A stretch of 64,000 nt of DNA from Mucinivorans sp036654415 (GCA_036654415.1 JAVVSB010000002.1:1-64000); one strand, 5' to 3'. Positions 13,532 through 22,476 are shown, numbered from the stretch's first letter. Notes: generated by a model not told the origin, from the sequence alone. Program-made: numbers and translations.

Positions 13532-14830
13532 ATGTCCCGCATCACGCCACGTAGTAAATCGATAATGATAATGACCCTTTTGGGGTTATTTGTTATTGTT
13601 GGGCACTATATTTTGTGGCACTACGCTCTGCCCAATTTTCCGCTCATTATTCTGATTGTGCGTACCGCCTTGGCTTCGCTCTGTATTTTTGGGATGGCCT
13701 TGTTGCTTATGCGTGTCCAGGGCATACCCTCGCGTAGGATTTTTGCCCTTGTCTTGGGGCTCTATGGGCTGGCTAGCGTGGTGACCTTGATAGTGAATCT
13801 ATCCAACGACACCTACATTGCCGATAATGCCACCTCTCAGGTGCAGCTACTCTCGCCCATTGTGATGACCTACGGCAACATCTACGTCTACCTGTTTCTG
13901 CTCTACCCCATCTCGCTGTTGCGCATAGGCAAGACCACCATCTGGCAATATATCACCTACCTACTACCAGCGTTGCTCTTGGGAGTCATCTACTACGCCA
14001 TGGTAGCCATCTTTGGCCTATCCCTAGAGCCAATAGATAGTTGGCAGGAGTTTTTTGCCGATATTTGGCGGGTAGATATTTGGTTCCGCTTGGCCTTTCT
14101 CATCTACCCGCTATGGATGCTAATTAAGATATTGCAGTATAAGGCCTGTTATCAACAGTGGTGCCAACAGAACTACTCCGAGAGTGGATACATTGAGACA
14201 GAGTGGCTCAAGTACTATATTTTTGGCTACATATTGCTTCTTGTCTCCTATCTGGTGGTTATGCTGGGCCACAATCCGCAGAGTATGCTCATGCACCTTA
14301 TCTGTTTTTTCAGCTTCTTTAGCTTTAGCCTCTACCACGTTCTGCGCCAGGCAGCCCCTGCTAACATTATGCAAACCAGCAGCGTGAATTGCGGCACCAT
14401 GGAGCAGGGCGATTTGTTAGATAAAAACGCCCAGCACAGATGTGGTTTTACCGATATGATGCCCACCTACAAGGCCACCTTGGAGCGGTGGATGGAGAGT
14501 GAAAAGCCCTATCTAAACAAGGATTTCAAACTACTTGACGTGATGGAGGTGCTGCCCTTAAATCGCAGCTACCTCTCGCGTGTGTTCAATGAGATGTATG
14601 GTGAAACTTTTTTGAGTTTTGTGATGCGCTACCGCCTTGAGCAGAGTTGTATATTGCTGCGCGACCATCTTCAGGAGCCTATTGCCTCGGTGGCCTTTAA
14701 GTGTGGCTTTAGCTCCCCCTCGGTCTTTGCCCGCGCCTTCTTGCGCAGCAAAGGCATCACTCCCAAGGAGTATCAAGTCCAGTGCCAGCACTCCAGCACT
14801 CCTGACTCTCCATCCTCAAAAACAGCGTAA
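13532..14830 (+). CDS. Membrane-anchored AraC-family transcriptional regulator
   Basis: 432 residues in two parts. Residues 1 to about 290 have about seven hydrophobic helices (e.g. IMIMTLLGLFVIVGHYILW, LIILIVRTALASLCIFGMAL, YYIFGYILLLVSYLVVMLGH). Residues about 320-420 form the two-helix-turn-helix AraC domain: FKLLDVMEVLPLNRSYLSRV, then SCILLRDHLQEPIASVAFKC and GFSSPSVFARAFLRSKGITP. A DNA-binding domain tied to the membrane suggests direct sensing of a signal in or across the membrane without a histidine kinase. It lies next to the phased repeat array and probably binds it. The signal is unknown. Confidence 0.85.
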   Translation: MSRITPRSKSIMIMTLLGLFVIVGHYILWHYALPNFPLIILIVRTALASLCIFGMALLLMRVQGIPSRRIFALVLGLYGLASVVTLIVNLSNDTYIADNATSQVQLLSPIVMTYGNIYVYLFLLYPISLLRIGKTTIWQYITYLLPALLLGVIYYAMVAIFGLSLEPIDSWQEFFADIWRVDIWFRLAFLIYPLWMLIKILQYKACYQQWCQQNYSESGYIETEWLKYYIFGYILLLVSYLVVMLGHNPQSMLMHLICFFSFFSFSLYHVLRQAAPANIMQTSSVNCGTMEQGDLLDKNAQHRCGFTDMMPTYKATLERWMESEKPYLNKDFKLLDVMEVLPLNRSYLSRVFNEMYGETFLSFVMRYRLEQSCILLRDHLQEPIASVAFKCGFSSPSVFARAFLRSKGITPKEYQVQCQHSSTPDSPSSKTA

Positions 14831-14939
14831 AAGAGCGAGCTAAAGTCCGATAATGAGCTAGCAACTAAGGATTAATGACTCCTCTTTACTTTGCAAAAAA
14901 GTCGCTCCTTCTCTGTTCCAGAACAATATAACTATCCAT

Positions 14940-15758
14940 TTAAAGAGCACAAGGCTCCACCACCACCTTCACTGGCAGATGGTCTGAAAGAAAACCCACC
15001 GAGGAGCTGTTGGCCACCACCTGGTAGCTCTTAACCTTAAGCCCCCGCACAAAGATATGGTCGATAAGGCAACGGTCGCTCTCGCGATTGTCGAAACCTA
15101 TGAAGGTGTAGGGGGTGGCCATGGTGCCGCGGGGGCGCGTGTTGGCAAAAGAGCGCAGTATAGGGCGCAAAGCCTTGTCTTGGAGGGTGGAGTTTAGGTC
15201 GCCCATAAAGATGACCTGAGCCCCGCGGTTGGCCTTTTGCAGAGAGTCGGCCAGGGCCACAATGATGTGGGCACTTTGGGCCCTTGCCACCTGCCCCACA
15301 TGGTCGAAATGGGTGTTGATAACCACCAGTTGCTCGCCCTGCTCACCTTCGAGCACGGCCCAGGTGGCCACCCTGATGCAGGCCGCATCCCACCCCAAAG
15401 AGGGGAGGGCGGGTGTGGCCGAGAGCCAATGGTTGCCCGCAAAGAGAAGTTTGAAGCGGTCGGTGCGGTAAAAAATAGGGGCGTACTCACCCCCTCGCGC
15501 TCCATCATCGCGCCCCACACCCACCCAGTCGTAGCGGGTTAGGCTGTCCGAGAGGTAGTCCAGTTGCGTGGATAGCACCTCTTGCAGGCCAATAATGTCG
15601 CACTGTTGCTCGCGCAACATCTCCACCACTGCCCCACGACGATGGGCCCAGATGTTGACCCCATCCTGGGGGTTGTCGTAGCGAATGTTAAAACACATCA
15701 CACTTTGCCCCCAAGCCGTAAAAGGGGTCAAAAGCAGTAGAATCAGTAATTTTTTCAT
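14940..15758 (-). CDS. Secreted endonuclease/exonuclease/phosphatase family protein
   Basis: 272 residues from the ATG at 15758 (the frame is open further upstream, but MKKLLILLLLTPFTAWGQ is a clear signal peptide). Metal-dependent phosphohydrolase fold of the DNase I/sphingomyelinase group: FNIRYDN at the N-terminus, IIGLQEV with the metal Glu, VVINTHFDHVG, VIFMGDLNS with the catalytic Asp/Asn, and the C-terminal LSDHLPVKV with Asp-His. Mg2+-dependent cleavage of a phosphodiester, substrate unknown; periplasmic or secreted. Single-gene unit facing the WbqC-like gene. Confidence 0.88.
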   Translation of the reverse strand: MKKLLILLLLTPFTAWGQSVMCFNIRYDNPQDGVNIWAHRRGAVVEMLREQQCDIIGLQEVLSTQLDYLSDSLTRYDWVGVGRDDGARGGEYAPIFYRTDRFKLLFAGNHWLSATPALPSLGWDAACIRVATWAVLEGEQGEQLVVINTHFDHVGQVARAQSAHIIVALADSLQKANRGAQVIFMGDLNSTLQDKALRPILRSFANTRPRGTMATPYTFIGFDNRESDRCLIDHIFVRGLKVKSYQVVANSSSVGFLSDHLPVKVVVEPCAL

Positions 15759-15775
15759 ATTTTTGTAACTATTAT

Positions 15776-15908
15776 AAGCTCTTTTAATCTCTTTCCACCA
15801 TTTTATTACCACCCTTTTTGTACTCTTTTTCCGCTGATTTTTGAGCTGTAGTCCACTGCTATCTCGGCAAATCATCGATGAAAAGAGCAGTGAAAAACAG
15901 TTTCTAAA
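15776..15908 (+). repeat. MITE-like intergenic repeat copy B (long form)
   Basis: Starts AAGCTCTTTTAATC and ends with the inverted AAAAACAGTTTCTAAA. The core CACCATTTTATTACCACC and the string TATCTCGGCAAATCATCGA are shared with copy G at 42051-42154. It occupies most of the gap between two divergent genes. Confidence 0.65.
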
Positions 15909-15943
15909 TTATTTTGTCAATTGATAATATCACAACTTCTTAA

Positions 15944-16489
15944 ATGGTTATCTCAACATCCTATTTCCCTGACCTGGAGTGGTTCTACCGTCTGCAAAAC
16001 GGGGCCCTTATCGAGGCGCACGAAAACTACCAAAAGCAGACCCCTCGCAACCACTGTCGCATAATGACAGCCCAGGGGGTGGCCAAGCTTTCGGTGCCCA
16101 TCGTCCAGCCCCACCGCCCCACTGCCGTGCGCGATATACGGGTGGACTACACCCTTCCTTGGCAACGTACCCACTGCCGCACGCTAGTGGCCGCCTACGC
16201 CTCTGCCCCCTACTTTAGCCACTTTTGGGCCGAGATTGAACCGCTCTTCGGGCAGCGGCACGACTTCCTCTTCGACCTAAACCTAAGCTACGCCCAGCAG
16301 ATGGCTAGGTTACTAAAAATTTCGGCCCCCTTCTCCCTGACCGACGATTTTATGGGCATCACACCCAGCGAAGGGTTCCAGGTGGAGCCCTACTACCAGG
16401 TCTTTAGCCCTGTTATCCCCTTTGTGGGGGGATTATCGGTGTTGGACTTTTTGTTTTGCGAAAACTCGTGGAGAGCCAGGTCGGAATAA
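15944..16489 (+). CDS. WbqC-like family protein
   Basis: 181 residues matching the WbqC pattern: N-terminal STSYFPDLEWFYRLQNG, then ENYQKQTPRNHCRIMTAQG and LSVPIV, and DYTLPWQRTHCRTLVAAYAS with APYFSHF. Family members sit in polysaccharide or lipid biosynthesis loci and are of unsettled biochemical role. The final 77 bases overlap, tail to tail, with the flippase-like gene on the other strand, so the C-terminal 25 residues (GLSVLDFLFCENSWRARSE region) should be checked against homologues. Confidence 0.85.
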   Translation: MVISTSYFPDLEWFYRLQNGALIEAHENYQKQTPRNHCRIMTAQGVAKLSVPIVQPHRPTAVRDIRVDYTLPWQRTHCRTLVAAYASAPYFSHFWAEIEPLFGQRHDFLFDLNLSYAQQMARLLKISAPFSLTDDFMGITPSEGFQVEPYYQVFSPVIPFVGGLSVLDFLFCENSWRARSE

Positions 16490-17486
16490 TCAGGGCTCCG
16501 ATAAAGAGATAGGGGTAGTAGGTCACCCCGCGCCAAAGCAGAGCTATCATGGCCACCGTGCCAGCCATAGTTTCGGGCGAGACTGCAATCACGTCACCCA
16601 GGAAATTCTGAAAAATATACTCAGCAAAGCCGCTGCCCCCAGGTGTGGGCGAGATAATCATCGGCACCCACATACAGAGCTGCCGCGCAAAGACCAACAG
16701 ATGGTCGCTCACCGAGAAGAAGGCCAAAAACAGGGCGTTGGCCACCATAAATCTAGAACTCCAAGAGAGGGCTGTGGCCCCAAAGGCCTTGAACCAAAAG
16801 TCCCATCGATAGTGTTTAATCTGGCGCGAGCTCACCACAATGTCGTTGCCCGAGCGGCGAGCCCCCTCCTTCCAACGGCGCAGCAGGGGCAGTGAAAAGA
16901 GCTTGATTATCACCCAGCGTAATCCACGGGGGTTGATAAATAGGCCATAGGCTAAAACCATTGTGAGCAGCAATTTGATGGCGTATCCCGCCATGATGAC
17001 CCACATGAGCCCCGTGGCACCCTCGAAGGCGAATAGCCGCCCAAAGCCCACCAAAAAGATGACCAGCGGAAAACAGATGGCAAAAAATAGTTCGTCGAAA
17101 AAGGCGGTCAGCATCACCATGGTGGCCGACTTACCCACCGAGAGCCCCTCTTTGTGGACAAAGACCACCGCCACGGAGGTGCCGCCAATGGTCGAGGGGG
17201 TGATGGCCGAGGTAAATTCCCACAACATGATGACCCTAAAGGCCTGGCGCCAGCTCAAATCGCCCCGCGCGAAGAGCCTTATGCGGATGATATAGCCCAG
17301 GTCGCGCCCCGCCATAAAGGCAAAGGCAAGTAGGATAAAAAGGGCGGTTGTAAAGTCGAAGGCGAAGTTGGAGAATACCTCCGCGCTGGCCTCGCTCCAG
17401 AACATCCACCCCACCACACCAAGCCCGATGAGAATGGGAACTGCAATTTTCCACCACGTGTTGTTCGGGTTCGGGTTTTTTTTCAT
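16413..17486 (-). CDS. Flippase-like membrane protein (lysylphosphatidylglycerol synthase TM-domain family)
   Basis: 357 residues with about eight hydrophobic helices. It matches the UPF0104/PF03706 group: LAFAFMAGRDLGYIIRIRLF, then WEFTSAITPSTIGGTSVAVV and LTAFFDELFFAICFPLVIF, and MWVPMIISPTPGGSGFAEY. The conserved PSTIGG and PTPGGSG loops are typical of the family. It lacks the aminoacyl-transfer domain of MprF, so only lipid flipping or related transport is suggested. Its minus-strand -7 box TATCTTTG (17510-17517) overlaps the queG start codon. Basic C-terminal tail RKTKSPTPIIPPQRG lies in the overlap with the WbqC-like gene. Confidence 0.85.
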   Translation of the reverse strand: MKKNPNPNNTWWKIAVPILIGLGVVGWMFWSEASAEVFSNFAFDFTTALFILLAFAFMAGRDLGYIIRIRLFARGDLSWRQAFRVIMLWEFTSAITPSTIGGTSVAVVFVHKEGLSVGKSATMVMLTAFFDELFFAICFPLVIFLVGFGRLFAFEGATGLMWVIMAGYAIKLLLTMVLAYGLFINPRGLRWVIIKLFSLPLLRRWKEGARRSGNDIVVSSRQIKHYRWDFWFKAFGATALSWSSRFMVANALFLAFFSVSDHLLVFARQLCMWVPMIISPTPGGSGFAEYIFQNFLGDVIAVSPETMAGTVAMIALLWRGVTYYPYLFIGALIIPTWLSTSFRKTKSPTPIIPPQRG

Positions 17487-17509
17487 ACTTTTACAGAGGT
17501 CTACTTTGA

Positions 17510-17517
17510 CAAAGATA
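17510..17517 (-). promoter_or_regulatory. -7 box of the flippase-like gene, overlapping queG start
   Basis: TATCTTTG on the minus strand; its last base pairs with the A of the queG ATG at 17517. Polymerase bound here and ribosome-ready queG transcription would compete on the same 20 bases. For queG itself a weaker TACTTTTA lies at 17486-17493. Confidence 0.55.
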
Positions 17518-18368
17518 TGAAATTATTTGATGATATATCCATAATTCGTGCCGAAATTCTGCACGAGCAGGGTCAATATATGAAACTTTGGCTCCAAGAG
17601 GGGCGGCATGGGACCATGCACTACATGGAGCGTGAGAGGAGCGATTTGCGTGTGGTCATGCCCACGGTGCGCTCGGCGGTGGTGACCCTGACCAGTTACA
17701 ACCGTGGTCAGCAGAGCCAACCCCCAGGTGCGCCACCCATAGCACGCTACGCTTGGGGTGCTGACTACCACCCCATTATTCGGGGGCGGCTCCACCAGCT
17801 GCTCGCTCAGATACAGCTCCGCTACCCCCAGGGGCACGGGCGAGCCATTGTCGACACCGCCCCCGCCCTAGAAAAGGCGTGGGCCGCCCGCGCTAACCTT
17901 GGTTTTATTGGACGTAACTCGCTACTGGTGAGCCCAACACTTGGTAGCTTCACCCACATCGGTATGCTGCTCACCGACTTGGAGTACGAGCAGTTAGAGA
18001 CTATTTTTAGCCCCAAGGAGCCTCTGAAGGTGAGCTGCGGCACGTGTAGGCGTTGTCTTGAGGGGTGCCCCACTGGGGCTATTTTGCCCAGTGGCGGCCT
18101 TGATGCGCGGCAGTGTCTGGCCTACCTGACCATCGAGAGTAGGGAGCCTTACCACGGCCAGGCCTTTTATGGGTGCGATAGGTGTCAAAGCTTGTGCCCC
18201 TACAACCGCGCGGCTCCACGGGGTGAGCTGCTGGAGGTTAACCAAGAGCTCGTGGCCATGACTTTGAAGCAGTGGCGCGAGCTAAGTCCCGAACTCTTCG
18301 AGGCACGCTTTGGTACTACCCCCCTAAAGCGGGTGGGGTTGGAGCGACTGCGCTCCTTTCTGGAGTAG
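17517..18368 (+). CDS. queG: Epoxyqueuosine reductase QueG
   Basis: Last step of queuosine synthesis in tRNA: cobalamin-dependent reduction of epoxyqueuosine at position 34. Two ferredoxin-like clusters are visible: CGTCRRCLEGCPTGAI near residues 172-187 and CDRCQSLCPYNR near 220-231. The N-terminal part includes GRHGTMHYME and the KAWAARANLGFIGRNSLLVS substrate region. At 283 residues it is shorter than the E. coli form because it lacks the C-terminal HEAT-like extension, as is usual in Bacteroidota. Confidence 0.92.
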   Translation: MKLFDDISIIRAEILHEQGQYMKLWLQEGRHGTMHYMERERSDLRVVMPTVRSAVVTLTSYNRGQQSQPPGAPPIARYAWGADYHPIIRGRLHQLLAQIQLRYPQGHGRAIVDTAPALEKAWAARANLGFIGRNSLLVSPTLGSFTHIGMLLTDLEYEQLETIFSPKEPLKVSCGTCRRCLEGCPTGAILPSGGLDARQCLAYLTIESREPYHGQAFYGCDRCQSLCPYNRAAPRGELLEVNQELVAMTLKQWRELSPELFEARFGTTPLKRVGLERLRSFLE

Positions 18369-18393
18369 ATAGCTTTTCTCTTGAGTCTTGGGC

Positions 18394-18425
18394 ATCTCAA
18401 AAATCCTTATTTACGCTTAGAAGAG
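18394..18425. repeat. Short dispersed intergenic repeat, family 2
   Basis: TCTCAAAAATCCTTATTTAC, similar to the copy at the left window edge and the two near 24470-24592. Lies between queG and the DUF4834 gene. Confidence 0.3.
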
Positions 18426-18504
18426 AGCTTTTCTAGATAACCCAGAGCCTCCAAAAAAACCTAATTCTTAGAGGCCTTTCATAATAAGTGTAAAGAAAAA
18501 ACGT

Positions 18505-18512
18505 TATCTTTG
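18505..18512 (+). promoter_or_regulatory. -7 box of the DUF4834 gene pair
   Basis: TATCTTTG, 22 bases before the ATG at 18535. No clear -33 box. Confidence 0.55.
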
Positions 18513-18534
18513 CGAAACATTGTTTAAATGATAA

Positions 18535-18825
18535 ATGGAAACTTTTTTTACAGTACTACTTATTATATTTGTGGGCAGTTGGCTCTTTGGTCAGCTACTC
18601 AAGTTCTTGCTTAAGGTGTGGTTGCTGCGCAAACAGCGTGAGTTTTCGGGCCATATGGGTGGTAATTTCGCCTCGGGGTCCCGTGGGGGCTCTGCTTGGG
18701 GTGGAGCCTCTGCCTCAAAACGCGAGCAGGGTGAGGTGCGTGTCGAACAAAAACCAGAACAAGACCACACCGTAAATAAAGAGATTGGGCAATATGTTGA
18801 CTTTGAGGAAGAAAAATTAAACTAA
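18535..18825 (+). CDS. DUF4834-type small membrane protein
   Basis: 96 residues: one N-terminal transmembrane helix (METFFTVLLIIFVGSWLFGQ), a glycine/serine-rich middle (NFASGSRGGSAWGGASASK) and an acidic C-terminal tail ending IGQYVDFEEEKLN, which is the conserved end of DUF4834 proteins. The function of the family is not known. Followed after 12 bases by a lipoprotein gene. Confidence 0.75.
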   Translation: METFFTVLLIIFVGSWLFGQLLKFLLKVWLLRKQREFSGHMGGNFASGSRGGSAWGGASASKREQGEVRVEQKPEQDHTVNKEIGQYVDFEEEKLN

Positions 18826-18837
18826 TAAAATAACTAT

Positions 18838-19260
18838 ATGAAGAAAATTATCTTACTAATGACTGTAGCCTCTCTCTTGCTGTTCACACGTTGCCAGGAT
18901 GAGGTCTTCTATACGATGTATAGTTTTGGTGCCAACCAGTTTAGCAACTCTAATTTGCCAGGTATGATTGACCCAGAGAAGGATAAGGCTTGCGAAAAGA
19001 TGGCCGCCTATCTCATTAGCCATGGCTATGTGAATCAAGGTCTGATAATTGAGGGAGCGGACGAAAAGGTCAACGACAAGAAGGCTCTGGACCACTTCAA
19101 TGTCAAACTCAAGGCTCTTCAGGCTACCGACCTGTCTGAAGTACTCAAGGGCGAAGATGGGGCTCCTGCCACAGTCTCCTTTGAATACAAGATTCTCAAG
19201 GGGCAATACAATAAAAGCCTTATGGCCACCCATAACTTTGCTGTACCATACGTCAAGTGA
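18838..19260 (+). CDS. Putative lipoprotein of unknown function
   Basis: 140 residues. Signal MKKIILLMTVASLLLFTRC with Cys19 as likely lipidation site, followed by acidic QDEVF. The remaining part holds helix-rich KDKACEKMAAYLISHGYVNQ and a strand-rich C-terminus (ATVSFEYKILKGQYNKSLMA). Not recognised. Likely co-transcribed with the DUF4834 gene upstream. Confidence 0.65.
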   Translation: MKKIILLMTVASLLLFTRCQDEVFYTMYSFGANQFSNSNLPGMIDPEKDKACEKMAAYLISHGYVNQGLIIEGADEKVNDKKALDHFNVKLKALQATDLSEVLKGEDGAPATVSFEYKILKGQYNKSLMATHNFAVPYVK

Positions 19261-19366
19261 CACCCCTCTCTCTTTAGGACTTTTTCCATATAGTTGCTGA
19301 ACACCTCCTGCTGCCCTCGATGGGAAGTGGGTGGTTTTGGCGTAGGGTGCTTCTATATAAATAATT

Positions 19367-20941
19367 ATGAGTGCAATGATATTCAACCTATTAACCCTTC
19401 TGGGTGGTCTCTCTCTCGTGGGGTTAGGGCTCCGTAATTTTGTGGGCTTTTCGCAACGTTTTTGGGGTGAACGCCTCACGGCGAAGGTCTCGGCTAATTT
19501 GGGTAGCACGCCTGCTGGCTCTCTGCGTGCGGGGATGCTGGTGGCCATGGAGTCTGGTTCGCGTGGGGCCATGTCGGTGGTGGTGGAGTATTGCAATTCG
19601 GCCATGGTCAACCTGCGCCAAGGCATATGGATGATGATGGGCACCACCGTGGGCAGCCTGCTCATACTGTGGGTTGTGGCCTTGATTTTTATGGTACCCA
19701 ACCTCACACTGTGGGCCATGCCGCTGTTGGGGATGGCCTTTGTGGCGCGTCTGTGCCGAATGGACGAGGTTGCCAAGTTGCTTATTTCCATTGGTTTGCT
19801 GGCTTTGGGGATGACCCTCACGAGTAGCTCATTGGGGGAGCTGATGGTGCGTAATGTGGATTACACGCTCATGCAGGGGTTTCTCTCTCAGGGTTACCTC
19901 TCGCTTATATTGATGGTTTTGGTGGGGGCTTTTGTGGGGGCGGTGGTTCGTGGAGCCACTCTACTCTTTGTGGTGGCTATTATTTTGGCCTCGGTGGGGT
20001 GGCTTTCGGTGGAGTCGGCCCTGGGGTTGATGCTGGGTGGCAACATTGGGGCCACAGCCTCGGCCCATTATGCCGCCCTGGGGGCGGGTAGCAACTCGGC
20101 TAGGGTGGCCCTATCGCAGACTATTATGGCCCTGTGGGGGGCACTGTGGTTTGGCGTTTTCCTACCTATGGTCATCTTATTTTGTCAACCATGGTTTACC
20201 CAACTGCCTGTGGCTCTGGTTGTGGTCGCGCTCTATTCACTGTTTCATGTGGCCAATCTACTGCTCTTTTGGCAGTTGGGTGATATGCTGGTGCGTATGG
20301 TGCTCTCTATTATACCTCAGCAGCAGGGCACCTCGGGCAGCCACCTGAGGGTCCACTCTTCCGACAGCCCCACATGGTTGCTGCTGAGCCAGGCGCAGAC
20401 CGAGATATCGCTCCATAGCAACCGCCTGCTCAAGATGTTCAATCTGCTTGAACAGGTGGGCCAAACCCCCGACAGGGCTCAGCGCAAGCTGATTGTGGAG
20501 CGTATTGAGAAGTACAAGAGCATCACGGACAATGTCCAGACCGAGATAATAGATTTTGTCTGCTCCCTGGCCTCGAACCACCTCAAGGAGGGGTCGCGCC
20601 CCAAGATGCGCAAGGTGATAGTGCGTGTGCAAGAGCAAAAGCAGATAGCCTTGGCCATAACTACGATGGCCTCTGTTTTGGAGCGGGGGCTGATAGTCTT
20701 TGATGAGCCACAAAGGCAGGCCATCTCCGAACTCTTTGTGCGCCTGCGCGATGGTATCTACACTACCACCTTTGAGAGTGCCGATTTCGAGGCTCAATCT
20801 TCGCTAATTGAGCAACATATAGCACGTCTAACCATTAGCGACTTAATGGTATATCGTGCCGACGAGCCCACAGCCAACATCCTCTTTGGCGAGTTTCTCT
20901 CGTGCAGCCAAGCCATTGCCAACTCGATAAAGAGCTTCTAA
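19367..20941 (+). CDS. Divergent Na/Pi-cotransporter-like protein with PhoU-like tail
   Basis: 524 residues. The N-terminal ~310 residues hold two inverted Na/Pi-cotransporter repeats with about nine helices; the C-terminal ~200 are helical and PhoU-like (HSNRLLKMFNLLEQVGQTPD, IEKYKSITDNVQTEIIDFVC). In true members each repeat carries QSSSA-type residues that bind Na+ and phosphate. Here the first site reads ESGSR (residues 62-66) and the second VRGAT (194-198), while the nearby scaffold GGNIGAT (224-230) is kept. The fold looks intact, so it may carry another substrate or act as a sensor; phosphate import is doubtful. Confidence 0.8.
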   Translation: MSAMIFNLLTLLGGLSLVGLGLRNFVGFSQRFWGERLTAKVSANLGSTPAGSLRAGMLVAMESGSRGAMSVVVEYCNSAMVNLRQGIWMMMGTTVGSLLILWVVALIFMVPNLTLWAMPLLGMAFVARLCRMDEVAKLLISIGLLALGMTLTSSSLGELMVRNVDYTLMQGFLSQGYLSLILMVLVGAFVGAVVRGATLLFVVAIILASVGWLSVESALGLMLGGNIGATASAHYAALGAGSNSARVALSQTIMALWGALWFGVFLPMVILFCQPWFTQLPVALVVVALYSLFHVANLLLFWQLGDMLVRMVLSIIPQQQGTSGSHLRVHSSDSPTWLLLSQAQTEISLHSNRLLKMFNLLEQVGQTPDRAQRKLIVERIEKYKSITDNVQTEIIDFVCSLASNHLKEGSRPKMRKVIVRVQEQKQIALAITTMASVLERGLIVFDEPQRQAISELFVRLRDGIYTTTFESADFEAQSSLIEQHIARLTISDLMVYRADEPTANILFGEFLSCSQAIANSIKSF

Positions 20942-20968
20942 GGCGACTCCACGTTAATAATATTTCAG

Positions 20969-21010
20969 GGTCTCTTTTTTGTCAGTTACAACAAAAAAGA
21001 GACCTTTTGT
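20969..21010 (+). terminator. Rho-independent terminator after the Na/Pi-like gene
   Basis: Stem GGTCTCTTTTTTGT / ACAAAAAAGAGACC with a short loop and trailing TTTTGTTT. The same T tract supplies the -33 box of the next promoter. Confidence 0.8.
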
Positions 21011-21041
21011 TTGGGGTTTTAAAAATATGTTTTTAAATTTG
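21010..21041 (+). promoter_or_regulatory. Promoter of the WG-repeat protein gene
   Basis: TTTG (21010-21013), 20 bases, TAAATTTG (21034-21041). The start site near 21048 rules out the in-frame codon at 21041 and supports the ATG at 21092. Confidence 0.75.
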
Positions 21042-21091
21042 TGACACGTAGATACATCATACTTAAATTATTAACTCTAAAAATTTATGAG

Positions 21092-22462
21092 ATGAAAAAG
21101 ATTTTACTCCCCACACTCCTCTTTTTTGTTTTATCAACCTTGGGCAGTGCCTCTGCTCAGGATTTAGGCGGGCTCATAAAAGGGTTTGGTGGCGGTAAAA
21201 ATGGGGCCAAAGCCCAACAAGAGGAGCTGGCCAAAGCACCCGCTACGGAAGCCAGAGTGGCGGCTGTGGCCCAGCAGGCTTTGCCAGTGATAAATGTTCC
21301 GCTGGTTATCCACATTACCCCCAACACCAAACGGGTGGAGATGGAGCCCGAATGTAACCCAACCCTATATTTTAGCGACAGTATGCTCACCATGGAGCGC
21401 AACACAGATGGTACCTTTGGCTTTTTAGACATAGAGGGCAATCTTAAGATAGGTTTTCTCTATAAATGCGCTGCTGGGTATGGAGCTCCCCAGTTCAATA
21501 GTGGGGTCTGTCCTGTGGTTATTGAAAAAGAGGGTAAGCGCAAATTTTTTATTATCGACAAGCAGGGCAAGCAGACAGCTCTGCCCGAAACCATGATAGA
21601 GGTTAGTAACTTCTGTCAGGGGCGCGCTACAGCACAATATATGGTGGGGGATAAGGTTGTGAGTGGTTTTATCGATTCCACGGGTAAGATAATCTATCCA
21701 GATTTGGTTCGTCGCTCTAAGTTCGCCTTGGCCGACCCCGATGTGCCCTCACCTTTTGTCGATGGGTTGGCCCGTTTCTTTGACGTGAGCAACGACAAGT
21801 GGGGCTATCATAACCGCAAGGGCGAGGTGGTCATCGAGTCTAAGTTCTTCGAGGCTGGTGATTTTAGCCAATCATTGGCCGCTGTGCTTGTGGATGTAGA
21901 TGGGGCCAAAAAATGGGGCTTTATAGACCCCAAGGGGCAATTTGTTATCCCTGCCAAGTTCAGTAACCGCCCTTCAGATTTTGCCTCAGGCTATGCGGTG
22001 GTCGTCAAATCCAACGACAACTACTGCTACATAGACCAGACGGGGGCAGTTAAAAGTGGCGAGTACTATCGTGCCACCCCTTTCCACGGTAACCAGGCTT
22101 TTGTGCGGCCGCTTGATGATAAAGAGGTGGTTCAGGCTCTCAATAAGGAGTTTGTAGTGGTTCACACCACCGATAAGTTCTCTTTTCCCACCTCTTTAAA
22201 GGGAAAATACAATGATGTGGTCTTCTGTGACTACTCTTTGGCAGCTGTAGGCAATGGCACGCCTTATAACTCGGAGCATAAGTATCTGGTTGACACCATA
22301 GGACGCACCATAATCAACAATGCCGGCATCAATAGCAAGCTTTGTAACTTCTTCTCTGGCTTGGCTTATGGGGTTGTTAGTGTGGGTGTGGGTGAGACGG
22401 CCACGGGATTTTTCAATCGTCAGGGCGAGGCTGTTTTTATCTTTTGCAAGCCTGAATTTTAG
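21092..22462 (+). CDS. Secreted WG-repeat protein
   Basis: 456 residues with a signal peptide (MKKILLPTLLFFVLSTLGSASAQ). The mature chain contains degenerate WG repeats of about 35-60 residues with the form G(Y/F)x(N/D)xxGxxVI: FGFLDIEGNLKIGFLYKCAAG, KWGYHNRKGEVVIESKFFEA (split), KKWGFIDPKGQFVIPAKFSN and SGFIDSTGKIIYPD. WG repeats build beta-propeller-like surfaces for binding, with no catalytic site. Target and location beyond the periplasm are unknown. Single-gene unit with its own promoter. Confidence 0.85.
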   Translation: MKKILLPTLLFFVLSTLGSASAQDLGGLIKGFGGGKNGAKAQQEELAKAPATEARVAAVAQQALPVINVPLVIHITPNTKRVEMEPECNPTLYFSDSMLTMERNTDGTFGFLDIEGNLKIGFLYKCAAGYGAPQFNSGVCPVVIEKEGKRKFFIIDKQGKQTALPETMIEVSNFCQGRATAQYMVGDKVVSGFIDSTGKIIYPDLVRRSKFALADPDVPSPFVDGLARFFDVSNDKWGYHNRKGEVVIESKFFEAGDFSQSLAAVLVDVDGAKKWGFIDPKGQFVIPAKFSNRPSDFASGYAVVVKSNDNYCYIDQTGAVKSGEYYRATPFHGNQAFVRPLDDKEVVQALNKEFVVVHTTDKFSFPTSLKGKYNDVVFCDYSLAAVGNGTPYNSEHKYLVDTIGRTIINNAGINSKLCNFFSGLAYGVVSVGVGETATGFFNRQGEAVFIFCKPEF

Positions 22463-22476
22463 TGGCTCGCTTTTCT

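Noticed and set aside
18856..19821. Long minus-strand open frame of 321 codons opposite the lipoprotein and Na/Pi-like genes
   Set aside because: It crosses two plus-strand genes and their gap, is rich in low-complexity shadow sequence and has no family features.
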